Shown: positions 1 through 8,941 of the stretch, piece after piece
Position numbering within the stretch: position 1 is the stretch's first letter
Layout of the letters: each line of letters begins with the position of its first letter
Assembly: GCF_029688865.1 (NCBI RefSeq)
Contig: NZ_JARUKV010000011.1
Span: 97,504-161,503 of the forward strand
From: Natronococcus sp. A-GB7
GTDB lineage: Archaea; Halobacteriota; Halobacteria; Halobacteriales; Natrialbaceae
Direction of reading: 5' to 3'
DNA: 64,000 bases
Translations under genes and position numbers: made by a program
Notes under the pieces: model-generated
Database searches by the model: none
Seen by the model: the letters and a program-made list of their open reading frames with translations, nothing else
Told to the model about the DNA's origin: nothing

Positions 1-352
1 TCACTGTTTTGTCGATAGCTGTCCGACCGAGTGTCTGCTCTGGAGTTCTCGTCCGGTCCCGTTCTAGGGAACTTGCCACCCCATTAGATATTCGGATCCG
101 ATACGGACGGAAACGGCTCGAGCGGGTCCGAGAGGACCGCAGATTGAATCACTCTGTCAGCACTCTCGAGGAACGGTTCACGTTCGGAATCGGGGCCGGA
201 CTCAATCGTGCTTATCGCCGTGGTTGCCGTCCCTCGTTTCCTTTGGAACCCTCGTCGAAGAACTCCCCAGCCAGTGGCTCCGTGTTCCGAGCAGCCGACG
301 ATCGGATCGTCGACCTACGAGGGGAGGTGGTCGCTCGGTACTGCCCCCCTCC
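1..352. other. Left-edge stretch without a recognisable gene
   Basis: No frame in these 352 bases reads like an acidic haloarchaeal protein, and nothing resembling a tRNA or a long repeat is visible. It lies downstream of the methyltransferase stop and may hold the end of that transcript. A gene entering from outside the window cannot be excluded. Confidence 0.5.
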
Positions 353-1123
353 TCACTGTTTGCGGGCGCTGAGCGAGATGCTCTTGACGCCGTACTTCCC
401 ACAAGCGTTCGCCGCCTGCTCCGAGATGAACTCGTACTGCGTGTTCTCTCGGAGTTCCAGTAGCTCGAAGCCGGCAGCTTCGATCGTTCCCGTGTAATCG
501 TCGGTCTGTTCGGCGCCGCCGATACACGCCGCCCAGAGATCCGCATCGGTCTTGATGCTCTCGGGTAGCTGCCGTTCGCTGATGATGTCGGACAGGGCCA
601 ACCGTCCGTCCGGTTTGAGTACGCGGTTCGCTTCCTCGAAGACCCGATCTTTCTCCGCGGAGAGGTTGATCACGCCGTTCGAGATCACCGCGTCGAACGA
701 CCCGTCCTCGAACGGGAGCTCCTCGATGTATCCCTCGCGGAAGGTGACGTTGTGGAAGCCGTTGTCCGCGGCGAGACTGGTCGCCTTCTCGACCTGTTGG
801 GGGGTCATGTCGACGCCCGTGACGGCCCCCGTTTCGGTGACGTTCATCGCGGCGTAGAAAGAGTCCATTCCCGAACCGCTACCGAGATCGAGGACCCTCT
901 CGCGCGGTTCGAGAGCCGCCAGATCGAAGTAGTAGCCGACACCCGCAAACGAGTCGATCGCCTCGTCGGGGACGTAGGTGAGGGTGTCCGGATCGTAGCC
1001 GAGGCGCTCGGCGAGGTCCCGTCCCGTCTCGAAGTGGAACTCGGCGTCAGCGGACACCGCAACCTCCTGGTACATCGATTTAACCTCGCGTTCGAGTTTC
1101 TTCGTGTCGAGTGAGTTGCTCAT
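353..1123 (-). CDS. ArsM-like SAM-dependent methyltransferase
   Basis: Class I SAM methyltransferase of 256 residues. Motif I is VLDLGSGSGMD at about residues 78-88, followed by the acidic loop VTGVDMT; the motif IV region reads FDAVISNGVINL. The block PDEAIDSFAGVGYYFDLAALEPRE and a later WAACIGGA segment resemble arsenite methyltransferases, which transfer methyl groups to As(III) through conserved cysteines. The N-terminal cysteine of classical ArsM is missing; cysteines remain in CIGG and near the C-terminus (ANACGKYG). Activity on arsenic is therefore inferred, and another small-molecule substrate is possible. The start is preceded by GGTGAG and lies 6 nt after a short upstream reading frame, so translational coupling is plausible. 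Confidence 0.85.
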   Translation of the reverse strand: MSNSLDTKKLEREVKSMYQEVAVSADAEFHFETGRDLAERLGYDPDTLTYVPDEAIDSFAGVGYYFDLAALEPRERVLDLGSGSGMDSFYAAMNVTETGAVTGVDMTPQQVEKATSLAADNGFHNVTFREGYIEELPFEDGSFDAVISNGVINLSAEKDRVFEEANRVLKPDGRLALSDIISERQLPESIKTDADLWAACIGGAEQTDDYTGTIEAAGFELLELRENTQYEFISEQAANACGKYGVKSISLSARKQ

Positions 1124-1129
1124 CGTTGC

Positions 1130-1219
1130 TCACCGTCGGTCGTCGCCCGTCGCCTCCGCGGGTGTGTTGATGATCGTCTCGAGGGCTATGCTGTACGTGA
1201 TTTGCTGGTCGTCGGTCAT
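1130..1219 (-). CDS. Short 29-residue upstream reading frame
   Basis: An ATG frame of 29 codons (starts MTDDQQITYS, ends TGDDRR) ends 6 nt before the methyltransferase start on the same strand. Its composition is haloarchaeal and its 3' end contains the GGTGAG that could act as ribosome-binding site for the next gene. It may be a micro-protein or a leader that couples translation. No family is recognised, and chance occurrence is quite possible at this length. Confidence 0.35.
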   Translation of the reverse strand: MTDDQQITYSIALETIINTPAEATGDDRR

Positions 1220-1412
1220 GGTGTTGGTCTCCCGGCCAGAGACAGTACGAAGCCGAGGACGGTGTAGCTATTTTGTGACAGTTCTGCAGTCCCTACCGTT
1301 TGTTCACCCACTGCAATCGATGCACCGACTGCAATCCGATCGAGGCTCCCACTGACCGGGTCTCGGTCCACGCTCGACGGCAAGCGCAGAATACGTATCG
1401 CGCCGAAGAGAA

Positions 1413-2237
1413 TCAGTCGACGAGCTGGCGAGGCTCGATCGGCCGGGCGTCGGAGCGATAGCGTTCGTACACCGACTGCGCCCAGCTGCGGACTGCCGGA
1501 ACGTCGGTATCGATCACCGCCTGAGCCATCCCGCTATCCTGCTCGTAACAACTGATGACGACGCGATCGTCGAGCAGACCGGTTCCGTACGGCGGTAGTT
1601 CGTCGTGCTGTAGTACCGTGAAGTTGGTTCGTTGCATCAGTTCGGAGCTGCGCTCCGGGTACGTCGTAAGGAAGTACAGATGACAGTTCGGGCGATCGAT
1701 CAGCGTTACGTCCACACCGCTATCGACCCGTTCGGAGAGGAGGTCGAGGCAGGGGTCCATCAGCGCGACCTCGGGGCGAACGAAACGCAGCGTGGTCGTC
1801 CTCTCGAGGAGCGACTCGAAGCGATTTACCGGACGGTACGGGAGTTCGGGGTCGGCAACCGTTACGGTCAGTTCTGACCACGTCTCGGTCGGGAGTTCGC
1901 CGACTACGTCCGGAAGCCAGTGCCAGACGTCGCGCAACTCCCGTTCGGTTTCGACTCGGTCGATCGCGTCTTCCATTACGGATGCGATCGCCTCTCCCGG
2001 CGGGGTTGCCACGTACTGGTGGCCGTCTTTGCGGATCCAGCGCCGAGCTTCGAACTCGTTCAACGTTCGCCGCATCGTAGAGGAGGAAACGCCGGCCTCC
2101 TCGCAGAGTTCGGAGCGAGTTCGGGGGCGGTCCGTCAGCGCAACGAGTGCCGGAGTGCGGTGTTCCGACCGCGCGAGATACGCGATGTCGTCGATCGGCG
2201 AGTCCGTCGTCCGATCCTCCCTAATATCTGGACCCAT
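1413..2237 (-). CDS. HTH transcriptional regulator, FilR1-like
   Basis: A 274-residue protein with an N-terminal winged-helix domain (about residues 15-85: TPALVALTDRPRTRSELCEEAG, then VSSSTMRRTLNEFEARRWI). The C-terminal domain resembles the methanogenesis-regulator FilR1-like domain (DUF1724), with blocks such as NCHLYFLTTYPERSSEL and LPPYGTGLLDDRVVISCYE. Proteins of this architecture are abundant single-gene regulators in haloarchaea; the ligand is unknown. The ATG at 2237 is chosen because the 84 upstream codons are non-acidic and unlike the family. It is encoded away from the UspA gene. Confidence 0.8.
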   Translation of the reverse strand: MGPDIREDRTTDSPIDDIAYLARSEHRTPALVALTDRPRTRSELCEEAGVSSSTMRRTLNEFEARRWIRKDGHQYVATPPGEAIASVMEDAIDRVETERELRDVWHWLPDVVGELPTETWSELTVTVADPELPYRPVNRFESLLERTTTLRFVRPEVALMDPCLDLLSERVDSGVDVTLIDRPNCHLYFLTTYPERSSELMQRTNFTVLQHDELPPYGTGLLDDRVVISCYEQDSGMAQAVIDTDVPAVRSWAQSVYERYRSDARPIEPRQLVD

Positions 2238-2485
2238 GGTACTAGTACGCAAGGTGCCACAAAAACGGTTGGGACTGCCCGTCCGGCGTGGATAGTTCGG
2301 GATGGAACGACTTGGCTCGACGAGCTCGTCGTCGCTCTCGTTCACCCGGCTGCCAGCGGTGTCGAACAGTTCGTACGACGAGTGTTGGGGACGCCACGTG
2401 TCACGGGGTCCGGCGTGCGATCGCAGCTGGTACCGTACGTCGAGGCAGACCCACGCGAGGCTATTCGCCAGCCCGGGGCCGTCGG

Positions 2486-2611
2486 TCACTCGTCGCCGAA
2501 CACGCAGCGGGCGGCGCGGTGGTCGCGGGCCCTCTCTTCGCTGATCCGTTGTTCTTCCTCCCAGCGTTCGGGAACCGACGGCTCCCTATATCCGCTGTCC
2601 AGTCGAAGCAT
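2486..2611 (-). CDS. Possible 41-residue protein
   Basis: An ATG frame encodes MLRLDSGYREPSVPERWEEE and continues with an alternating acidic/basic helix to a TGA. Composition is protein-like, but no family is recognised. Its start lies 5 nt from the divergent uspA start, and the TATA-like box of uspA falls inside this frame, which lowers confidence. The rest of the 380-bp gap between the regulator and uspA shows nothing else. Confidence 0.35.
   Translation of the reverse strand: MLRLDSGYREPSVPERWEEEQRISEERARDHRAARCVFGDE
2586..2593 (+). promoter_or_regulatory. TATA-like box of uspA
   Basis: CTATATCC is centred about 28 nt before the uspA ATG, the spacing expected for a leaderless haloarchaeal transcript. 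Confidence 0.5.
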
Positions 2612-2616
2612 GTCGT

Positions 2617-3033
2617 ATGAGGATTCTCGTTCCACTCGACGACTCCGATCCGGCACGGGCAGCACTCGAGCACACCTTCGAGACGTTTCCGGAGGCCGAC
2701 GTCACGGCATTGCACGTGGTCAACCCGTCCGTCTCCGCGTACCGAAGCGATGCTCCCTACAACTTTCCGCGGGCCGTCGAACTCGAGGAGGAGAAAGCCG
2801 AGGCGCTGTTCGAGATGGCTCAAGAACTCGCCGACGAACGGGGCCGGTCGGTCGAGACCGAAACCGTCGTCGGATCGCCGCCTCGAGGGATCGTCGAGTT
2901 CGCCGAGGAGAACGACGTCGATGGGATCGTACTCGGTAGCCACGGCCGATCGGGCGTCTCGCGTGTCCTGCTCGGAAGCGTTGCCGAACAGGTCGTGAGA
3001 CGCGCACAGGTTCCGGTGACGGTCGTCCGGTAG
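2617..3033 (+). CDS. Universal stress protein, UspA family
   Basis: A single Usp domain of 138 residues, the usual length. It opens with MRILVPLDDSDPARAALEH, where the Asp contacts adenine in ATP-binding members. It ends with the nucleotide motif G-x2-G-x9-G-S as GSHGRSGVSRVLLGSVAEQVV and the final strand VPVTVV. ATP-binding UspA proteins are cytosolic dimers that help cells survive stress; the partner is not predictable here. The transcript looks leaderless, and the gene appears monocistronic. Confidence 0.93.
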   Translation: MRILVPLDDSDPARAALEHTFETFPEADVTALHVVNPSVSAYRSDAPYNFPRAVELEEEKAEALFEMAQELADERGRSVETETVVGSPPRGIVEFAEENDVDGIVLGSHGRSGVSRVLLGSVAEQVVRRAQVPVTVVR

Positions 3034-3182
3034 TCACGCGGCCGAACGATCCGCTCTCTCGAGAAGGCGTCGACCATCGGTATGAACGACGCGCCGATCG
3101 TCGTTCGTATCGGTATCGGCGGTTCCCGAGAATCGAGAATCGGAAAGCAGTTCACTACCGACGGTCCCCTCATCCTCGACCG

Positions 3183-3302
3183 ATGGAGACGAACGAACTC
3201 CTCGACGGCGAGGCACTCACCGGAAAGCACGCGGCGATCGTCTTCGGGCTGTGGATCGGACTCGTGATCGTCGGCGCCTTCGTCCTGACGTTCGCCGTGT
3301 AG
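3183..3302 (+). CDS. Small single-pass membrane protein, 39 aa
   Basis: Short frame beginning METNELLDGEALTGKHAAIV and continuing with one hydrophobic helix (FGLWIGLVIVGAFVLTF) to TAG. The pattern of an acidic N-terminus, a KH pair and a single transmembrane helix at the C-terminus suggests a small inner-membrane subunit or regulator. A T6 run at about 3334-3341 downstream fits a terminator. No family name can be given. Confidence 0.55.
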   Translation: METNELLDGEALTGKHAAIVFGLWIGLVIVGAFVLTFAV

Positions 3303-3487
3303 CGAACCGTTGCTCTCGGAAACGACGGGGCGACTCTTTTTTCGATAGTGTGACCGAACAGCGGAGAGAAGCGTCAGGTCCTGGCACTGGAGAGAATCGG
3401 ATGCGGGACCGTTTCGGCAAGTCCTCCGCGAGGACCGGTCGAGCCAAAAGGCAGGAACTACTGAGACGATCCCGAGACGGGTCGATT

Positions 3488-3859
3488 TCAGTCGTCGCCG
3501 GCCAGCCGTCTGAAGACGACGTAGAGCACGGCGAACATCACGAGAAACGTGAGCAATCCCTGCGCAGCCTTCGCGAACGCGCTCTTGCTGTCGGCCTCGG
3601 TCTCGGCTTCGATCCCCGCTTCGGCCTCGCTGCCCTCGTCAACTGTACGCTCGTCCTCACCGCCCTCATCGACCGCGAACTCGTTCTCGCTGCCCTCGGT
3701 CGCTCCGTCTGTCGTCGCCGACGACTCGTCGATCGAGCCCTCGACGGCCTCGAGGATCGGCTCCTGCAGCGGCGTCTCCATCGCGGCGCGGACCGCTTCA
3801 CGGGCGAGTAGCTGAACCAGTTCGTGCTCCAGATCGAGTTCCTCCATCGTGGGTCTCAT
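3488..3859 (-). CDS. Hypothetical C-terminal-anchored acidic protein
   Basis: A protein of 123 residues. An N-terminal helix (LDLEHELVQLLAREAVRAAM) is followed by a long Asp/Glu-rich low-complexity linker (about residues 40-90) and a C-terminal transmembrane helix (LLTFLVMFAVLYVVF) with a short RRLAGDD tail. A tail-anchored topology is inferred. Start may be the ATG at 3859 or the internal ATG at 3847 (MEELDLEHE), which looks better. No family is recognised, although similar tail-anchored acidic proteins occur in other haloarchaea. Confidence 0.7.
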   Translation of the reverse strand: MRPTMEELDLEHELVQLLAREAVRAAMETPLQEPILEAVEGSIDESSATTDGATEGSENEFAVDEGGEDERTVDEGSEAEAGIEAETEADSKSAFAKAAQGLLTFLVMFAVLYVVFRRLAGDD

Positions 3860-3914
3860 CGTGACGAAGGCTTGAACGTACAGTCGGATAACTGTTACAA
3901 CTTCGATAGAAGGG

Positions 3915-5414
3915 TTACGCCTGCTCGAGGGCGTAAGCCGCGTTCAGCGCCGTGGCGTCGTCGAACCGAGAGGAGACGAGCATCAGGCCGACCGGAAGCC
4001 CGTCGACCTCGCCGGCGGGGACGCTGACACCGGGGTGGCCGGTGCGGTTGAACGGCGTCGCGTTGTGGACGATGTCGTCCTCCCGCAGGCGCTGGTGCTG
4101 GTCTCGCTCGGGTTGGTGTTCGGGGGGTTTCGTTACCGCCGTCGGCATCGCCAGGAGGTCGTACTCCTCGAGGGCCGCGTCGTACCGTTCGGTGAGGTCG
4201 ACGACGAGGTTCATCGCGCGGGCGTAGTACCGTGAGTGGTACTCGGTGTTGGTGTACGATCCCATCAGCAACAGCAGCTTGAGCCGTGGCGGGAAGTCGT
4301 CGCTCTGGGCTCGACGATACTTGCCGAAGGATTCGATCCAGGAACGGTTGTACCACGCCTTCCAGCCGTGGCCCAGTCCCTCCCCGGAGATGGCGTCGAG
4401 CAGCCCCTCCGAAGTACAGACGTCGTGGATGTCTTTGGCGTCGAGATGCATCGGTATCGAGACCTCCTCGACGGTCGCGCCCTCCGCCTCGAGCTGGTCG
4501 ATCGCGTCCCTCGTGGCGTCGAGGATCTTCTCGTTGGCCCCCTCGCGATCGAACCCCTCCTCGAGCACGCCGATCGAGAGGTCGGAGACGTCGCCGTCCA
4601 GTTTCTCCGCGTACTGCTCGACGGGGACGGTGCTGTGGTTCCGGAGATCGCGTTCGTTGCTCCCCGCGATCGTCGTGAGGGTTCGCGCGACGCTCTCGAC
4701 GTCGGGACCCATCGGTCCCGGATGGTCGATCGCGTGCTCGATCCCGATACAGCCGGTGTAGGGGACGAGCCCGTACGTGGGCTTGTGGCCGACGATACCA
4801 CAGAAGGCCGCGGGGACACGAACGCTGCCGCCCTGATCGGAGCCGATCGCGACGTCGACCTGGTTTCTCGCGACGGCGACCGCGCTGCCGCCGCTCGAGC
4901 CCCCCGCGAGGTAGTCGTCGTCGTGAGGGTTCAGAACGGGACCAAAGGCGCTGTGACCCGTCGAGGTCATCGCCATATCGTCCATGTTCGTCTTCCCGAC
5001 GATATCAGCGCCCGCCTCGAGCAGGCGCGTCGTAACGGTCGCGTCCCGGTTGGGAACGTACCCCTCGACGACAGAGGAGCCACAGGTCATCTCGACGCCC
5101 GCGACGGAGACGTTGTCCTTGATACCGATCTCCCAGCCCTCGAGGTCGCCGCCGTCGTCGCCGCCGACGAAACACTGGGTCACCCAGGCGTTGTGCGGGT
5201 CCTCCTCGCTGGTTACGCGTCGGCCCGCATTGCGCGTTCGGTTCTCGTCGCCGCCCAGCCGCGGCTTCGGATCGTACGACATCACCGTCTCGTAGGATCC
5301 CATCTTCCGCTCGGCCATCTCGACGAAGAACTCGAGTTCCTCGTCGGTGAGATCGAGAAACAGGTCCTCCCCTAGCTCCGCAAAATCGTCTTCCGTCGGT
5401 ACCCGCAGTGGCAT
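3915..5414 (-). CDS. Amidase, amidase-signature (GatA-like) family
   Basis: A protein of 499 residues. The Ser-cisSer-Lys triad is visible: Lys99 in GIKDNVSVAG, cis-Ser174 in AGGSSGGSAVAVA, and nucleophile Ser197 in GSDQGGSVRVPAAFCGIVGHKPTYG. The family hydrolyses carboxamides to acid and ammonia. The 60-residue N-terminal helical extension before the catalytic core is typical of free-standing haloarchaeal amidases rather than GatA of the tRNA amidotransferase, and no gatB or gatC is adjacent. Substrate is unknown. The window also encodes a nitrile hydratase about 18 kb away, so a role in amide hydrolysis after nitrile hydration is possible but only inferred. Confidence 0.9.
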   Translation of the reverse strand: MPLRVPTEDDFAELGEDLFLDLTDEELEFFVEMAERKMGSYETVMSYDPKPRLGGDENRTRNAGRRVTSEEDPHNAWVTQCFVGGDDGGDLEGWEIGIKDNVSVAGVEMTCGSSVVEGYVPNRDATVTTRLLEAGADIVGKTNMDDMAMTSTGHSAFGPVLNPHDDDYLAGGSSGGSAVAVARNQVDVAIGSDQGGSVRVPAAFCGIVGHKPTYGLVPYTGCIGIEHAIDHPGPMGPDVESVARTLTTIAGSNERDLRNHSTVPVEQYAEKLDGDVSDLSIGVLEEGFDREGANEKILDATRDAIDQLEAEGATVEEVSIPMHLDAKDIHDVCTSEGLLDAISGEGLGHGWKAWYNRSWIESFGKYRRAQSDDFPPRLKLLLLMGSYTNTEYHSRYYARAMNLVVDLTERYDAALEEYDLLAMPTAVTKPPEHQPERDQHQRLREDDIVHNATPFNRTGHPGVSVPAGEVDGLPVGLMLVSSRFDDATALNAAYALEQA

Positions 5415-5550
5415 ACTCGAACAGTAGGCCGTCTGGAAGAAGTGAGCGGAGGTGGCACGCGCAAGCAGCGGGGTCCCTACCGACGGGGAGCGCGGCTGAC
5501 ATCCGAAACGGTTCGTTCGTCGATCGATCGGTTCCGGTGACCGTTCGGAC

Positions 5551-5790
5551 CTAGGTTCGTTTCAGGCGGATCTCTCGATCGGTGATCGCCTTCACGTTGT
5601 TGTCGTCGATCGGATACGTGTCCTCGTCTGCGTCACCCCAGCCCAGCTGGGACTTGAGCGTGTCCGTCATGCCTGGATCCGGGTTCACGTAAGCGGTTCC
5701 CACATCGACCTCGCTGACGATTCCGATCTGGTCGCCGTTGGCGTTGACGACGTCCTTACCTTCGTCCTCCGCGGTGAACGTTGCACACAT
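5551..5790 (-). CDS. PRC-barrel domain protein
   Basis: A protein of 79 residues that is essentially one PRC-barrel: GKDVVNANGDQIGIVSEVDVGTAYV followed by beta strands ending in ITDREIRLKR. Free-standing PRC-barrel proteins in archaea are small adaptor or RNA-metabolism-associated proteins of poorly known function. It is divergent from the CDGSH gene across a 134-bp gap. Confidence 0.85.
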   Translation of the reverse strand: MCATFTAEDEGKDVVNANGDQIGIVSEVDVGTAYVNPDPGMTDTLKSQLGWGDADEDTYPIDDNNVKAITDREIRLKRT

Positions 5791-5924
5791 ACGTCACGTA
5801 CGATGGCGTCTGCGCTGGTATAGCCACCGCAGGAGACTGCAGGGAAGCGATGAACGTCTCCCCGGCTAACGGTTTCGCAGAAGAGGACCGAACGCTTTCG
5901 TCGCTCGAGGCCGCATCGACACCG

Positions 5925-6176
5925 ATGACACGACTTGTCGAACTCGAGGCGAACGGGCCCCGAAAGCTCGATCCATCCGACATCGACGACGAGAAGGGCG
6001 ACGTCGCGGTCTGTCAGTGCGGGCTCTCGGCGGAGTTTCCGTTCTGCGACGGCAGCCACCGACAGACGGCCGACGAGGAGGAGGGAGCGACGTACGTCTA
6101 CGACGACGACGGCGAACGGTCGACCGTCGATCGGGTCGTGACTCGCGAGGGCGGAACCGGGAACGGCGAGGAGTGA
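5925..6176 (+). CDS. CDGSH iron-sulfur domain protein
   Basis: An 83-residue protein with the full CDGSH cluster motif C-x-C-x9-C-D-G-S-H (CQCGLSAEFPFCDGSH, about residues 33-48), which binds a redox-active, pH-labile [2Fe-2S] cluster through three Cys and one His. The ATG at 5925 gives the compact family length (MTRLVELEANGPRKLDPSDI...). An in-frame upstream ATG would add 48 unrelated residues. Cytosolic electron transfer or cluster transfer is the family role. It ends 5 nt before the stop of the convergent ATPase gene. Confidence 0.9.
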   Translation: MTRLVELEANGPRKLDPSDIDDEKGDVAVCQCGLSAEFPFCDGSHRQTADEEEGATYVYDDDGERSTVDRVVTREGGTGNGEE

Positions 6177-6180
6177 GTCC

Positions 6181-8610
6181 TCAGAGCGAGCGAGCCGAGT
6201 TCAGCACGACGAGCAGGCTGCTCGTCGCCATCGCGACGGCCGCGAACAGCGGATTGAGTAGGCCGGCGATCGCCAGGGGGATCGCGACGGCGTTGTAGAC
6301 GAACGCCCAGCCGAGGTTCTGCCGGATACGCCGGTTGGTGGCGGCCGCGACGTCGAACGTCTCCGCGACCAGTCCGAGGTCGTCGTCGACGACGACGGCG
6401 TCGGCAGCGTCCGTCGCGAGTTCGGTGCCGCTGCCCAGCGCGATGCCGACGTCGGCGGCGGCGAGCGCCGGCGCGTCGTTGCTGCCATCACCGACCATCG
6501 CGACCGATCCCCTCGAGCGCAGCCGTCGAACGGTCTCGGCTTTCGCCTCGGGCGGGACGCCCGCGAAGACCTCGTCGACGCCATCGACGTCCCGGAACCG
6601 GTCCGCCGCGGCTCCCTCGTCGCCCGTGAGAACGACGACCTCCCGCCCGTCAGCGAGGGTCGCCACCGCCTCCTGCCACTCCGCTCGCGGGGTGTCGCCG
6701 ACGGCGATCACGCCGCGGGCTCGGCCGTTCCAGGCGACGACGACCGGGACGGCGCCGCTCTCGCGGATCGAGTCGATCCGGGACTCGAGTTCCGACGGGA
6801 TCGACTGTCCGAGCTCTCGACAGCAGTCGAGGTGGCCGGCGACGACGCAGTCGCCGTCGACGCGAGCGCTCACGCCTCGAGGGTGGCGCTCGAAGCCGTC
6901 GGCGTCGGCGGCCTCGACCCCGATTCTCTCGTCGTTCTCGACGGCGTCGACGACGGCGGCACCGATCGGGTGCTCCGACAGCGCTTCGACGGCCGCGGCT
7001 CGCCGAACGAGGTCGTCGGCGTCGATCCCGTCGACCGTGTGAACGGCGTCGACCGACATCGAGCCCTCGGTCAGCGTTCCCGTCTTGTCGAGGACGACGA
7101 CGTCGATCTCGGGCGCCGCCTCGAAGATCGTCTCCGCGGCGACGACGATCCCGCGCCGGGCCGCGCGCTGGACGCCGGAGGCGATCGCCAGCGGCGTCGC
7201 GAGCCCGAGTGCGCAGGGACAGGAAACGATCACGACCGTCAGACCGACGAGAAACGCCGTCGAGAGGGCGGAGCCGGTCGCGAGCGACGCGACGGTCGCG
7301 ACGGCCGCGAGCGCGAGGACCAGCGGGACGAAGATCGTCGCGAGCTTGTCGGCGAGGCGTTGCACCCCGGGCCTCGAGCTCTGGATCGACCACAGCATCG
7401 AGACGAGGCGGTCGTGGGTGCTCTCGGCCTCGTCGCCGACCGCGAAGACCAGCGGCGCGTCGGTGACGACGGTTCCCCCGCGGACGGGGTCGCCAACGGC
7501 CTTCTCGACGGGGAGGGACTCGCCCGTGACCAGCGACTCGTCGACGGCGGCCCGGCCCTCGCGGACGGTGCCGTCGAGCGGGACGCGCTCGCCCGGTCGA
7601 ACGAGCAAGCGATCGCCCGGATCGACGGCGGAGATCGGCACGGTGTCGCCGGTGTCGGCGCGGCGGGCTTCGTCGACCTGGGCTTCGGTGAGCTCCGAGA
7701 GCAGGCCGGCCGCGCGGCGCTTGATGCGCCCCTCGTAGTAGCTGCCGGCGGTGACCGCGAGGACGACCGCGACCGAGACGTCGAAGTAGAGGTCGGTCCG
7801 ACCGAGTCCCATCGCGAGGGTGCTGTAGGCGTAGGCGCCGAGGGCGGCGAGCGAGACGAGCAGATCCATGTTCGGCATTCCCGCCCTGAGGCTGACGTAC
7901 GCTCCCCGAAGGATCGGCAGACCCGTGTAGAAGAGGACGAACGTCGTCATGAGCCAGATGTTGACGGCGACGTAGTAGCCGTCGTAGCTCCCGAAGTCGG
8001 CGAGGGCCTCGTAGCCGAAATAGGTGGGGTAGAGGAAGACGGCGTACCAGATCATCACCATCATCCCGAACATCCCGCCGCCGATCAGGAACTTCACGAG
8101 CGCGGCGTCGCGAGGCTCCTCGTCCCGTCCATCGCCTCGTTCCCGGGCCTCGTAGCCGTAGCCCGAGACGACGTCGGGCAGGCGCTCGGCCTCGAGCGAA
8201 TCGGGATCGTAGACGAGTCGCAGCGTGTCCGTGGCGTAGCTCGCCTCCGCCCCGTGGACTCCCTCGGTGTCGGTCGCCCGCGCCTCGAGAAACGCCTCGC
8301 AGGTCCCACAGTGCATCCCGTCGACCGCGAGGAAGGCGTCCTCGCCCTCGAGATCGTCGAGCGACGGCGACTCGCTCTCGAGGCGGTCGCGGACGGCCGT
8401 CTCGTCGACGTCGTCGACCGTCTCGAGCGTTCGGTGGACGTCGAGACAGCCTCGACAGCAGAAGGCACCCTCGACGTCGGCGTCGGTAACGGGATCGGCC
8501 GGCGTCGGTAGCTCACAGAGCGTACACGCGTCGCTCCCGGTGGAACTGGCGACGGGATCGCGAACGGAATCGGCTCCGACCGCATCGGAGCGGGCGTGTG
8601 AGGAGGTCAT
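6181..8610 (-). CDS. Copper-translocating P1B-ATPase, CcoI/FixI-like
   Basis: An 809-residue protein. A CxxC...CCxxC cluster (CTLCELP and CCRGCLDV, about residues 29-55) matches the metal-binding domain found at the N-terminus of CcoI/FixI ATPases. An HMA domain with GMHCGTC follows at about residue 98. About eight transmembrane helices surround the transport motif [11 protein letters not shown]; the phosphorylation site is DKTGTLTEG and the hinge GDGSNDAPALAAADVGIALG. CcoI-type pumps deliver copper for cytochrome oxidase assembly, and this gene faces the ba3 oxidase cluster, which supports that role. The ATG at 8610 (MTSSHARSD) is preferred over 22 extra non-acidic codons. It could alternatively act in bulk copper efflux; a second, different CopA lies at 40 kb. 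Confidence 0.92.
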   Translation of the reverse strand: MTSSHARSDAVGADSVRDPVASSTGSDACTLCELPTPADPVTDADVEGAFCCRGCLDVHRTLETVDDVDETAVRDRLESESPSLDDLEGEDAFLAVDGMHCGTCEAFLEARATDTEGVHGAEASYATDTLRLVYDPDSLEAERLPDVVSGYGYEARERGDGRDEEPRDAALVKFLIGGGMFGMMVMIWYAVFLYPTYFGYEALADFGSYDGYYVAVNIWLMTTFVLFYTGLPILRGAYVSLRAGMPNMDLLVSLAALGAYAYSTLAMGLGRTDLYFDVSVAVVLAVTAGSYYEGRIKRRAAGLLSELTEAQVDEARRADTGDTVPISAVDPGDRLLVRPGERVPLDGTVREGRAAVDESLVTGESLPVEKAVGDPVRGGTVVTDAPLVFAVGDEAESTHDRLVSMLWSIQSSRPGVQRLADKLATIFVPLVLALAAVATVASLATGSALSTAFLVGLTVVIVSCPCALGLATPLAIASGVQRAARRGIVVAAETIFEAAPEIDVVVLDKTGTLTEGSMSVDAVHTVDGIDADDLVRRAAAVEALSEHPIGAAVVDAVENDERIGVEAADADGFERHPRGVSARVDGDCVVAGHLDCCRELGQSIPSELESRIDSIRESGAVPVVVAWNGRARGVIAVGDTPRAEWQEAVATLADGREVVVLTGDEGAAADRFRDVDGVDEVFAGVPPEAKAETVRRLRSRGSVAMVGDGSNDAPALAAADVGIALGSGTELATDAADAVVVDDDLGLVAETFDVAAATNRRIRQNLGWAFVYNAVAIPLAIAGLLNPLFAAVAMATSSLLVVLNSARSL

Positions 8611-8713
8611 AGGCGCGGGAGGCAGTATCGCGTGGGGTACGGACGGGGAGTGACACCGCTCGAGTCGCGGAAACACGGGTCCGACGCGGCGATCGACTGA
8701 AGCCGGGTGCGGA

Positions 8714-8917
8714 CTACGACGTCTCGCTCGAGTCGTGACCGTGGCCGCCCGGAACCGGCGTGAACGCGACGTAGAGACAGGCGATGATGATTACGACGTT
8801 GATCGCGGAGACGACGCCAGCCGAGAGCGAACTGCCGAGGCCGTACCAGGTGACCGGCAGGAGCGCGAGCAAGCCGACGACGAGCGCAGCCCGCGGGGAG
8901 AGCGCCTCGAGATCCAT
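8714..8917 (-). CDS. Small two-helix membrane protein near ba3 oxidase
   Basis: A 67-residue protein with two hydrophobic helices (AALVVGLLALLPVTWYGLG and VVSAINVVIIIACLYVAFTPV) and a short GGHGHDSSETS tail that might bind metal. It is divergent from cbaD across a shared promoter region and lies between the oxidase and the copper ATPase. A role as an accessory subunit (possibly the counterpart of the small CbaE protein of Natronomonas) is a guess from position. A TATA-like box about 27 nt upstream points to a leaderless transcript. Confidence 0.75.
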   Translation of the reverse strand: MDLEALSPRAALVVGLLALLPVTWYGLGSSLSAGVVSAINVVIIIACLYVAFTPVPGGHGHDSSETS

Positions 8918-8941
8918 ACACGAACTCGGGGCGAGCTACCC

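Noticed and set aside
4236..5375. Plus-strand frame of 379 codons
   Set aside because: Opposite the amidase and without motifs; the amidase triad is intact on the other strand.
6832..8511. Plus-strand open frame of 559 codons
   Set aside because: Antisense shadow of the copper ATPase; composition is low-complexity Arg/Asp/Gly with no motif.
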